This document shows, piece after piece, positions 29,944 through 40,100 of a DNA stretch of 46,529 nucleotides. Within the stretch, counting starts at the first letter, position 1. The number at the start of each line of letters is the position of its first letter. The translations under genes and the position numbers were made by a program. The stretch is from a virus: IMG/VR virus record IMGVR_UViG_3300042891_002445, positions 1-46,529 of that record; one strand, written 5' to 3'. Under the pieces are notes generated by a model. That model did not search any database. It had not been told where the DNA came from and saw nothing but the letters and a program-made list of their open reading frames with translations.

Positions 29944-31748
29944 TGGCAAATACAAACCTAAAACTTACTGGTTTAGATTTTGAAGATCTTAAATCAAACT
30001 TTAAAAATTATCTAAAAAGATCTGACTCAGCCTTTAAAGATGTCGACTTTGAAGGATCTGGAATCAATCAGCTTATAGATGTTCTTTCATACAACACCTA
30101 TCTTAACTCTTTTTACTTAAATATGATTGCTAGTGAAATGTTTATGGATTCTGCTATACTTAGAGATAGTATTGTTTCACACGCAAAGGAACTTAATTAT
30201 GTTCCGAGATCTGCTAGATCGTCTCTTGCTAAAATAAGCTTCACTATCACACCTTCATCTCCAATTGATTCACTTTTAATTCCTAAGGGTACTAGCTTTA
30301 CTAGTAAGATAGGATCTAATAACTTCACATTTACTACAAGTGAAAGCACAACCGTACTAGCTAATAGTACCGGTTATATAAACGTAACTAATTTAGAGGT
30401 ATACGAAGGTTCGTATATCTCTGACACGTTTGTATATAACGTGTCGGAGACCGATCAAAGATTTGTACTATCCGATCCATTTCTAGATACAAGAAGTATA
30501 ACTGTAATTGTATCCGAAAATGAAGGTGCTAATGTATTTGTTTACAAAAGGGCTAGTTCCTTTTTAGATCAAACTAGCAACTCACAAATCTACTTCTTAC
30601 AAGCTGCAGAAAATAGTCAATATGAAATTTTATTTGGTGATAATATTGTCGGGAGAAAACCTCAGAACGGCTCAGTGATTACCGTTGAATACAGATCGTG
30701 TAGTGGTGACATATCAAACGGAGCCAGTGTATTTGTTCTAGACGGTCCTATTAATAATCAATCTAACGTATCGACTATAACAACCGTCCAGCAAGCAAGA
30801 GGTGGTGGTTTAGCTGAGCCTATTGAAAGCATAAAGTTTAATGCACCTCGTGCATATCAAAATCAAGATAGAGCAATTACACCAGTTGATTTTGAAAACT
30901 TACTATTGTCTAATTTTCCAGAGATACAAGCAGTGTCTGCTTATGGAGGTGAAGATGCCGATCCTCCTCAATATGGAAGAGTGTTTATATCAGTTGACGT
31001 GACTGGTGGTAACGGATCATCTCAACAAGATAAAAATAGATTTTTAGAGTTTATTAAAGCTAGAGCAACAATAGGAATTGAACCTGTTTTCATCGATCCA
31101 GAGTTCTTATACCTTGATATAGTAGCTACAATAAGATATAATACTAATGTAACAACGATGTCCACTGGTACAATTGATACCTTAGTAAGAACAGCTATAC
31201 TTGATTACAATAGCGTTAACTTAGAGAACTTTAATAGAACGTTAAGGATTAGTAAGCTCATCGAGCAAGTCAATAAGGTTACACCTTCTATACTAGGAGT
31301 TGATCTTTACGCCCATCCTAATAAAAGAATAAGACCTTTTTCAGGTATTAACTACAGCACTACTTTGTACTTTGGTTTTGCTCTTGATAAGTTTTACAGT
31401 CTAGCTACTTCTTCAGAAGACTATATAAAATCCCAAGTAAAAGCTGTCTATTCTTCTAAGTTTATATTTGAAGGCTCTACTTGCACTCTACAGGATGATG
31501 GAACTGGAAACTTAGGCATTTACAGATTAAACAGTGACGAAACAAGCACATTTATTAAGAATGTTGGTTCTGTTGACTACGATACCGGTATAGTAAGAAT
31601 TGTAAACTTAAATGTGTCTAGTTATTCAGGTAGTGCAATACATGTGCATGTTAATCCAGTTGATAGAGACATACCTGCAACAAAAAATACAATCATATCA
31701 ATTTCAGAATCAGATATTGATATAACAATAGTGCCAGTAAAAGAATGA
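29943..31748 (+). CDS. 6: baseplate wedge (T4 gp6-like)
   Basis: 601 residues (T4: 660), GTG start at 29943. gp6/BaseplateJ family: DVDFEGSGINQLIDVLSYNT, YLNSFYLNMIASEMF and ELNYVPRSARSSLAKISF at the N-terminus, then YEILFGDNIVGRKPQNGSVI and FNAPRAYQNQDRAITPVDFE in the middle. It forms the ring that holds wedges together and triggers sheath contraction. The two consecutive GTG starts (gp25, gp6) suggest modest initiation helped by coupling. Confidence 0.92.
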   Translation: MANTNLKLTGLDFEDLKSNFKNYLKRSDSAFKDVDFEGSGINQLIDVLSYNTYLNSFYLNMIASEMFMDSAILRDSIVSHAKELNYVPRSARSSLAKISFTITPSSPIDSLLIPKGTSFTSKIGSNNFTFTTSESTTVLANSTGYINVTNLEVYEGSYISDTFVYNVSETDQRFVLSDPFLDTRSITVIVSENEGANVFVYKRASSFLDQTSNSQIYFLQAAENSQYEILFGDNIVGRKPQNGSVITVEYRSCSGDISNGASVFVLDGPINNQSNVSTITTVQQARGGGLAEPIESIKFNAPRAYQNQDRAITPVDFENLLLSNFPEIQAVSAYGGEDADPPQYGRVFISVDVTGGNGSSQQDKNRFLEFIKARATIGIEPVFIDPEFLYLDIVATIRYNTNVTTMSTGTIDTLVRTAILDYNSVNLENFNRTLRISKLIEQVNKVTPSILGVDLYAHPNKRIRPFSGINYSTTLYFGFALDKFYSLATSSEDYIKSQVKAVYSSKFIFEGSTCTLQDDGTGNLGIYRLNSDETSTFIKNVGSVDYDTGIVRIVNLNVSSYSGSAIHVHVNPVDRDIPATKNTIISISESDIDITIVPVKE

Positions 31749-34700
31749 GACAGATAGAAAAATTCCTTTCTCCGTTTGTTGAGTCTCAGTTTCCTGAGTT
31801 TTATAAAGAACAGGGTCCTTTACTAATTTTATTATTAGAAGAGTATTTTAAATGGCTTGAAATAAATGATTCTAATTACGCTCAGTATTCCGATGCATTA
31901 ATAAACGGCAATCCCATATACCATATACGTCGTCTTTTAGAATACAGAGACGTTGATAGAACATCTGATGAATTTTTAGTTTACATAAAAGAAAAGTACT
32001 TAAAGAATTTTAGCATTGATTCAACTGTCAGTCAAAGAAAGCTTATTAAAGCTGCTCACGATATCTATAAATCAAAAGGTTCTCAAAGATCATTAGAGCT
32101 TTTATTCAACCTTGCCTATGGTGTAAAGATAGAAATTTTTTCACCAGGCGACTATGTTCTTAAGCCATCCGATGGTACGTGGGTCATTCCAAAATACTTA
32201 GAGCTTTCTCAATCCCCTAGAAATGTTACTTTTGTAGGGAAACAAGTAACAGGTTCTATTTCAGGCGCTACAGCCTTTATCGAGCATCTAATTACTAGAA
32301 ATATAAACGGTAAGTTTATTGACATAGCATTTATATCGAATCTCGATGGTGACTTTGCTACAGGTGAGTTGGTAACAGATAATGGAATTATCGAAAACGC
32401 ACCAAAAATAGTTGGCTCGCTTACTACGATTGATCTTACTACTAGTGGGGAGCTTTTTACGGTTGGAGAGATTGTAAATATTGTATCTTCTTCTGGTGTA
32501 GAAGGTTATGCTAGGGTAGCAGCTGTAAGCGATGTTACTGGTATCGTAAGATTCTCTATAATAGATGGAGGTTGGGGATATTCTAATACAGCTAATACCT
32601 TGGTGAGTCAAAAAGTTATAACATATAACAATAGATCAAATGCAAATGGTGTCAATTATAGAAACTTTAATCAATTTGAAACTATTTCACAAAACCTATA
32701 CAGCCTATCCCTTAATAATGTTGTAGGAACTTTAACTACAAACAGCTATTTTAGAAATGGAGATAATTCTACACCTTCCCTATCTTTAAGCGTGGCCGTC
32801 ACGCAAAACACCGCATCTACTCCAAATACTGCTACATTAGTATTAAATCAAATTTCAGCTAATGTTAGCTCTAACACAATAGTTTATCATTTAAATAAAG
32901 CGCTTATAGCAGCAAATAATAATACAATATTTACGATAGGTGATACTCTTGTTCAGAGAAACAGTTCAACTAATAATGTACTAGGTGTTGTAGATTCAGT
33001 TTCTAATGTAACTATAATAAACATAGATACTGGAACTCTAGGCTCAAATGGCTTACACACCGGAACTTATTTACAACAAACTAATACTGGAGCAGCAGGC
33101 TATATTGTAGCTTTCCCAAGAGAGAATTTATTCACTCACACTAATGTAAATATAGTAGCTGTTGGAAGCGTTTCAGGTAACGCTTTCAATTCAACTAGTA
33201 CAATAAACGTATACTCTGACAGCACCAAAACAACAATCTTAGAACAAGTTGATCCTACAGCTTCAGTAGAGGGTAAACTATATGAACTAATTAATACAAA
33301 TTTTACATCGAATACGAGATGGTCCACTAGCAACACCGCAATTAAAGTAGGATCACCATCAATAAATGCTGTAATATTAATAGCTTCTGATGTAGGAGGG
33401 AAAGTAGCTAGTTGCACTGATGTTACAGCTACTGGTACAAATATAGGTATTGATAGCTCTCCATATGGAGATAGCGGATCTATAGGATTAGTTGATATTA
33501 ATAACCAGTTCTATAGTACTGGAGCTACTATAATTCGTGGCTTATCAACAAATACTTTTGCAAATTCCGTAGCATTATTTGGAGGTCAGAATGCTGACTT
33601 TTCTGTCGGCTCATTAGTCGATTCAGAAACCATTAGAGTTTCTTCTACTAGAATTTCTTCAAATAATGACGGTCCTGGCTCAAGTTCGGTTAAGTTTAAA
33701 GATATGCTTATTAGTGGAGCTAATTCCACTTACGGCAATATTGCTGGAGTATACATCCAATCACCAGGTACAGGTTACAGCAACACTGATGTAGTATTGT
33801 TTGCTGGTGGAAATACTTCTAGTGGATTTGAGGCCGGCAATGGTTCTATTGTCACTGATGCAAGCGGCAGCATCGTAACTGTTAATATTACTTCTAATGT
33901 AGGCAGCTTTATCGTTACTACACCTACAGTAAGCGTAGTTAATGCTTCTGGTGGAGCTACAACCGGCTCAAATGCTTCTATAATACCCACCTTTAGGTTA
34001 GGTTTTGTGAAATTGCCAGCAGGTACAATAGAAAATAGACTTCAAGATCTTTTATCTTTTAATTCATTAACTATTGGAACTATTGCTTCCTTATCAAGTG
34101 TTAATCCTGGCGAAAACTATACTGCTGATCCTTTCGTTACTGTAGTTGAACCAGATGTTGCTGCTTATGGTGCAAGAGACATGATTGTCTATTCAACTGC
34201 TGTTACATATAACATTAACGAAATTGTAGAGCAAACTATAGGTCGACCATCCCTCACCTTAACTGTTAATAATTATTCTACTGGCACAAATACTAATTTT
34301 GAAGTAGGAGAGCTAGTTACATGCAACACAACAGGCAACGGAGTGATACTTGCCTCAACGTTTGATGTCTTATCAAATACATTTTCTGTTAATATAGTTA
34401 ATGAAAATAATGTATTTGGAGGATCTGATTTTGCAGCAAATACATCAATTACAGGTGCTACTTCAGGATTTACTGGTACTATTACTACTAGAACAACTAA
34501 CACATCATCTTCCTATGCTAAAGGCAGAATAGTTGCTAAATTATTTGGAAATAGCACTAGAGCAGTTCATAGTATAAAAAGAATTAGTCTTTTTTCTAAC
34601 TTTACGCGGACTAGAACATCTAGCAACGTAACTTACGGGCCTTTAATAGGTAAAACCTCAGGTCAATCGGCAAATATACTACTTACAGGTGTTACTGGCA

Positions 34701-35116
34701 ACATTGCTGGTAATAATGCAATTATCTCTGGCAATGTTATAGCATCTAATGGATCAATTTCTTCTTTAGAAGTTATAGATTCAGGGTTTGGATATAATGA
34801 TGATGAGAATATAACAATTATTTCTTCCGATGGATTAAGAGCAGCGACCGGTAAGACGAACATAGTAAAACAAGGGTCAAGCCAGGGTAGATATACGTCC
34901 ACGAGAGGTTTTCTTGATGATGTAATAAAGTTGCATGATGGTGATTACTATCAGAACTTCTCTTACGAAATACAAACTAGCCTACCTTTTTCACAATACA
35001 GCGAATTAGTAAAAGAGGTCGTTCATGTAGCTGGTAAAAAAATATTTGGATTAGTTAATATAACTGCCGAAGCCAATTGCAGTATAGATATTTCATCCTC
35101 AATAAGCATTACGTAA
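31745..35116 (+). CDS. 7: baseplate wedge protein (gp7-like position)
   Basis: 1123 residues (T4 gp7: 1032). The N-terminal helical part (FLSPFVESQFPEFYKEQGPL, then LLEEYFKWLE and HDIYKSKGSQRSLELLFNLA) is typical of the wedge protein encoded between gp6 and gp8 in marine T4-like phages. The rest is a long Ser/Thr/Asn-rich series of beta modules, some with the TGYSNTDVVLFAGGN pattern. Assignment as gp7 rests mainly on gene order and size. A conserved ending (DDVIKLHDGDYYQNFSYEIQ) suggests a globular C-terminal domain. The ATG overlaps the gp6 stop (ATGA). Confidence 0.65.
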   Translation: MRQIEKFLSPFVESQFPEFYKEQGPLLILLLEEYFKWLEINDSNYAQYSDALINGNPIYHIRRLLEYRDVDRTSDEFLVYIKEKYLKNFSIDSTVSQRKLIKAAHDIYKSKGSQRSLELLFNLAYGVKIEIFSPGDYVLKPSDGTWVIPKYLELSQSPRNVTFVGKQVTGSISGATAFIEHLITRNINGKFIDIAFISNLDGDFATGELVTDNGIIENAPKIVGSLTTIDLTTSGELFTVGEIVNIVSSSGVEGYARVAAVSDVTGIVRFSIIDGGWGYSNTANTLVSQKVITYNNRSNANGVNYRNFNQFETISQNLYSLSLNNVVGTLTTNSYFRNGDNSTPSLSLSVAVTQNTASTPNTATLVLNQISANVSSNTIVYHLNKALIAANNNTIFTIGDTLVQRNSSTNNVLGVVDSVSNVTIINIDTGTLGSNGLHTGTYLQQTNTGAAGYIVAFPRENLFTHTNVNIVAVGSVSGNAFNSTSTINVYSDSTKTTILEQVDPTASVEGKLYELINTNFTSNTRWSTSNTAIKVGSPSINAVILIASDVGGKVASCTDVTATGTNIGIDSSPYGDSGSIGLVDINNQFYSTGATIIRGLSTNTFANSVALFGGQNADFSVGSLVDSETIRVSSTRISSNNDGPGSSSVKFKDMLISGANSTYGNIAGVYIQSPGTGYSNTDVVLFAGGNTSSGFEAGNGSIVTDASGSIVTVNITSNVGSFIVTTPTVSVVNASGGATTGSNASIIPTFRLGFVKLPAGTIENRLQDLLSFNSLTIGTIASLSSVNPGENYTADPFVTVVEPDVAAYGARDMIVYSTAVTYNINEIVEQTIGRPSLTLTVNNYSTGTNTNFEVGELVTCNTTGNGVILASTFDVLSNTFSVNIVNENNVFGGSDFAANTSITGATSGFTGTITTRTTNTSSSYAKGRIVAKLFGNSTRAVHSIKRISLFSNFTRTRTSSNVTYGPLIGKTSGQSANILLTGVTGNIAGNNAIISGNVIASNGSISSLEVIDSGFGYNDDENITIISSDGLRAATGKTNIVKQGSSQGRYTSTRGFLDDVIKLHDGDYYQNFSYEIQTSLPFSQYSELVKEVVHVAGKKIFGLVNITAEANCSIDISSSISIT

Positions 35117-35122
35117 TAAATA
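35115..35122 (+). promoter_or_regulatory. late promoter candidate before gp8-like gene
   Basis: AATAAATA lies in the only small gap of the baseplate operon (35117-35127), overlapping the gp7-like stop. The box ends five bases before the gp8-like ATG, so the RNA would start at or near the ATG. A weak candidate, because the first base differs from GATAAATA and the region is AT-rich. Confidence 0.3.
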
Positions 35123-35127
35123 ACAAT

Positions 35128-37149
35128 ATGACCAAACTAACTACAAAAAAGCTTAAACAGCATATAGCCGAGCAGTTCTTAGAATCTTTTACAGAACCCG
35201 CTAACAGCGTCTATTATATAGTAGCATCTAAGCATACACCTTATGCTAATGGTGACTCAACCACACCTAATGTGTACGACACCCAAAATGAGACCTCTGT
35301 TGAGTTTTATGAGGATGCTATTTTTGGTAAGAAAATAGCATCTAGTGATGTTATGTTAGGGGTTAGAAGAGTTGATTGGACGTCTAATACTGTTTATAGC
35401 ATGTATGATGACCAAGATATTGATCTTTTTAGTAAGAACTTTTACGTAGCTGTAGATGCTGGATCAACATATTACATTTATAAAATTTTAGACAATAACA
35501 ACAACTCTCCCTCAACAGTAGATCCATCATCATTTAGTACATCAGAGTCTGCTTGTAATTTTATCACAACCTCGGATGGATATAAGTGGAAATTGCTTTA
35601 CAAAATGAGCGAGGCAACATTTGAAAAGTTTGCCACTAGTAGTTATATGCCTGTAACAACAAGCTCTAATGTCGCTAGTAATAATGTTAGCGGTGCTCTT
35701 GATGTAATTAAAATTACAGGTAGAGGTTCTAACTATATTGCAACGCTTACTGGCACGTTTAATGCTGATGACTTAAGGGAAAGTATACCATCATTTACTG
35801 GTAATAACGTAACTTATAGACTATCAACTAGCGCTTTAAATCTAAATGATTATTATAAAGATAGTGCTATTGTTATTACCTCAGGTACCGGAGCAGGTCA
35901 ACTACGCAACATTATTGATTACACTGGAAGTAATAGAGTAATAGAAATCAATACCCCATTTACTACATCTCCTGATTCAACATCTACTTACAAAATCACA
36001 CCCGTTGTACAGATTTCTGGTGACGGATCAGGGGCAGTTGCTTATTGTGATGTAGCATCTAATTCTTCTGTAAACAGCTACATTAGTGATGTTAAGTTTA
36101 TTAACAGAGGGCAAAACTACACCTATGCTACTGCCGTTGTTTTAGGATACACCGGAGGTGTGTCAAACAATGCTACACTAAGACCTATTATTCCTCCTAT
36201 TGGAGGACATGGCTATGATTCACCATCAGATTTAGGGAGCGATAGCGTATTGCTCTCTACTAAATTTACACAAGATGAAAGCGGGTTTATAACTACAGAA
36301 AATGATTATAGAAAAATTGTACTATTAAAAGATCCTCTATTCTCATCAGTCTCCCTAACAGTGGATGGCGCAAGCACCTCTTTTAACGGAACTGAAAATA
36401 TCTATCAAATTAGATACACCACACTTACTGGCACTGCTTCTGGGAGTGCGGTATCTAATACTATTACCGGTACAGGAACGCAGTTTAATCAGAGCGTGCA
36501 AACTGGTGATTACGTAATGCTAACAGACACAACATCTGGTACCGAGGTAAGAAACCTAAGACAAGTTGTATCTGTAACTAATGCTACTTCTTTAACTGTA
36601 AATACAAGCTTAACGGCTACTATGACAACAGTTAGCATAGCAAAAGTAGACATATTGGCTTCAGCAAAAAGATCCGGAGGAACTCTTCCTACCGTAAACT
36701 TGACTAATGTAGAGCCCAAATTTGTTACGGGTAAACCTATATTAGGAGAATCTTCTGGAGCAATAGCTAACGTAACGGCTATTGTTGTAAGTGAAAAATC
36801 GTATAATAGTTGGAACACGTTTGATAACAGGACAAGAATTTCTAAAACAACTTCTTCTGGTACAATTCCAGAAGATTCATTAGTCTATCAAGAAGCGCAA
36901 ATATTAAGTAATGCGTACTATCATTCAGCAAACAGCACATACGTATTTTTAACTAAGGAGAAAGGACCTATTAATGCAGATCCTTCTCAACCTCTCTATT
37001 TTGGATCTAATACAATAACATTAGGCACAAATAAATATATACCAGATCTAGTTAAACGAACTGGCAAGGTCTTATACATAGAAAATAATGCCCCAATTGA
37101 AAGATCACCATCTCAGTCTGAAACAATAAAATTAACTATAAAATTTTAA
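35128..37149 (+). CDS. 8: baseplate wedge (gp8-like) with extra beta modules
   Basis: 674 residues from ATG 35128 (MTKLTTKKLKQHIAEQFLES); an in-frame ATG at 35077 lies inside the previous gene and would add residues of no family likeness. The first 200 residues match gp8: SVYYIVASKHTPYANGDSTT, VMLGVRRVDWTSN and TTSDGYKWKLLYKMSEATFE. T4 gp8 is 334 residues, so the C-terminal half is extra and made of beta modules, one of which (36424-36650) recurs in the next gene. No clear ribosome site is visible. Part of the wedge with gp6 and gp7. Confidence 0.72.
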   Translation: MTKLTTKKLKQHIAEQFLESFTEPANSVYYIVASKHTPYANGDSTTPNVYDTQNETSVEFYEDAIFGKKIASSDVMLGVRRVDWTSNTVYSMYDDQDIDLFSKNFYVAVDAGSTYYIYKILDNNNNSPSTVDPSSFSTSESACNFITTSDGYKWKLLYKMSEATFEKFATSSYMPVTTSSNVASNNVSGALDVIKITGRGSNYIATLTGTFNADDLRESIPSFTGNNVTYRLSTSALNLNDYYKDSAIVITSGTGAGQLRNIIDYTGSNRVIEINTPFTTSPDSTSTYKITPVVQISGDGSGAVAYCDVASNSSVNSYISDVKFINRGQNYTYATAVVLGYTGGVSNNATLRPIIPPIGGHGYDSPSDLGSDSVLLSTKFTQDESGFITTENDYRKIVLLKDPLFSSVSLTVDGASTSFNGTENIYQIRYTTLTGTASGSAVSNTITGTGTQFNQSVQTGDYVMLTDTTSGTEVRNLRQVVSVTNATSLTVNTSLTATMTTVSIAKVDILASAKRSGGTLPTVNLTNVEPKFVTGKPILGESSGAIANVTAIVVSEKSYNSWNTFDNRTRISKTTSSGTIPEDSLVYQEAQILSNAYYHSANSTYVFLTKEKGPINADPSQPLYFGSNTITLGTNKYIPDLVKRTGKVLYIENNAPIERSPSQSETIKLTIKF

Positions 37150-37158
37150 GAGGATAGT

Positions 37159-40100
37159 ATGCCTTTAGAAACTAATTTGAATGTAGCTCCTTACTATGAC
37201 GACTTTGATGAAACTAAAAACTTTCACAGAGTTCTTTTTAGGCCAGGAGTTGCAGTTCAAGCTCGAGAGTTAACTCAGCTTCAAACTATCCTTCAGAATC
37301 AAGTTGAGCGTTTCGGTGATAATATATTTAAAACGGGCACTATTATTGATGGTTGTGAACTGTCTATTGATACTAGATATAACTACATTAAAATTTTAGA
37401 TAATCAGAATGACGGCCAGCCAGTAAGTTTAGGACTATATGCAAACTCATTAGTGGTACAAGAAAGCAGTAATTTACAATCTTTAGTAGTTAATTATAAA
37501 ACAGGTTTAGAATCACAATCACCAAATCTTAATACGCTATACATTAAGTATATTAATACAGGATCAGGGCTTGAGAAAGAGTATTCTGCCGGTCAAACAT
37601 TAAAAGTCTTTAATCGAAATAGAACAGTAGAAAGTATTACAATTAATAACGGTGGTACACTTTATAACAACTCAGATTTAGTTGTTATATCAGGCGGATC
37701 GGGTACCGGAGCCACAGCCACACTTACTACTGATGCAACTGGCACTATCACCGACATCTCTGTTCTTTCAAAAGGCTCAGGGTATATTTCTGTACCATCT
37801 GTTTCTATTACTAATAGTACTGGTGGTGCAGCGTCTGGAACAGGTGGGTCATTTACTGCACTAAATTACATTGCTCAAATAACTGTAGGAAATAATTCTA
37901 TAAATTCTGTAGGAATAGGAACTGGTGTAAAAGTTTCTGATGGTATTATTTACCAAAAAGGACATTTCGTAAGAGTGTCAGCTCAAGAAGAAGTTGTTGA
38001 AAAATATAACAATCAACCTAATAATAAGGTTATTGGATTCTCTACTGTAGAGACGCTAGTAAATAGTAATTCTGATTCTAGCCTTCTTGATCTAGCTACA
38101 GGTACCCCTAATTTTGCCGCGCCTGGCGCAAATAGACTTAAGCTTACACCTGCAATTACAATTTTAACCAGAGAGCAGGCTGCAGCTAATAATGATTTCT
38201 TACCTCTTATTGAGTTTGAAAATGGAAGAGTGGTTAGAGATAGACTAACAACTCAATTTAATGCAGTAGAGTTGGAACTAGTTAAGAGAACATATGAAGA
38301 GAGTGGTAACTACGTATTAGATACTATCAAACTAGATACAGAAGCCGTACCAGGAGGAGCTAATTCAACACACTTCAACGTTGTTGTTGGCTCTGGTGTT
38401 GCATATGTCAATGGTTTTAGAATAGCTACATTAAACAATAGAAGGTTTGCAGTAGAGAAAGCAAACACATTTTCTAACACTGTAAGTCAAACTATTAATA
38501 CTTCATATGGAAATTATGTAGTTGTTAAAGAGTTTTTAGGTATATTTGATATATCAACTGGTGCAGAAGTAAGTCTACGTAGCGCGGCTGCAACTGACAT
38601 TACAGATAATGCTGGTGGAGTACCTACAAACCCAGGTTCACAGATCGGTACAGCTAGAGTAAGAACAGTTACTTACGAAAGCGGCATACCCGGAACACCA
38701 GATTGTAGATATAGAATTTATCTATTTAATATTAATATGAGTAGAGGATACTCGTTTGCTAATGTTAGAGCTATTTCTTATACTTCTGGTTCAGTACTAG
38801 CTGTTGCAGACACAGTTCTAACAGGATCAAGTGCAAACCTGAGGGATGTAGAGACTGATATTCTTGTCTTTAATACGGGTGCTAATGCAGTAAAGCAGCT
38901 CTTTAACGTAGAATATACCTACAGAACAAGCTCTACAGGAACTTTCACAACTGCTGGTTCCTATAGTGTTACTATTGCTTCTCCAGGCACAGTTGCATAT
39001 GGTACATCAGGTACACTATCCGATTCTGTAAAAGAAAATATTATTGTAATTCCTTCAGAAGATATTGCTCATTCTTCTAATTCACAAGGAACAGTTACAA
39101 CTTCAACTGTTACAATAACTGGAACTGGGTCATCTTTTTTATCTAGTTTTGAGATAGGTGATTATGTAGCAGTTGGAAATACCAGTGCTAACGGTAGCGG
39201 GTATGCTTCTTTAAATCTGTCTACTCCTAAAAGAGTTGTTAATATCACAAGTGATACTGTTATGACGGTTGATTCATCTATTGGATCATACAGTGCAAAC
39301 GGCATCTATAAGGTATACCCAAAAAATGTACCGATAGATTTAACTAAAAATAATAAGACTGTAACTATAAATTCAGCTAACTCGTTTACCGTAGATATTG
39401 GACCTGACATTACAGCAGAATCAGATTTTACAATATTCTATGATGTTACTGAACCTAATGCATCATCAAAAACAAAAACCTACGTAACAGATGTATATGT
39501 TAAGTTATCTACGGATAAGCTTGCTAATACACTAACAGGCCCATGGTGTCTTGGTATACCTGACGTATTATCTATTACTGGCGTGTATGTAGGTACTTCA
39601 AATACCTATGCTAATAATACTACTAATTATGTTTCAGAATTTGAACTAGATAACGGACAGAGAGATACCCATTATGGACTTGCATATCTTAAGAAAGCCC
39701 CAGGGTCAACGCTTAACCTAACCACCACAAATAACTTATTAGTCAGATTAAATTGCTTTACCCATCAAGCAGGTAAATTCATAGCTGCTCAGTCTTACAG
39801 TGCTATATCAGAAGAAAATATTCCAATTTATACCAGTATAACCTCCGGTGAAGTTTTTTCTCTCAGAGACTGCTTAGACTTAAGACCAATAGTATCAAAT
39901 AATGCAGTGCGTTCTACAAGTGTAGCTGGAGCCAGTATTGACCCTTCCTCTACAGAAACATATTCTAGTGATAATAAATATTTCCCTGCTCCTACTGAGC
40001 CTGTTGAAGCAATAATACAATCGTATCTCGGACGAGTAGATAGAATTGTAATGAATGATGGGGGCAATGTGAAGGCAATAAAAGGTTCACCAGGTGTTAA

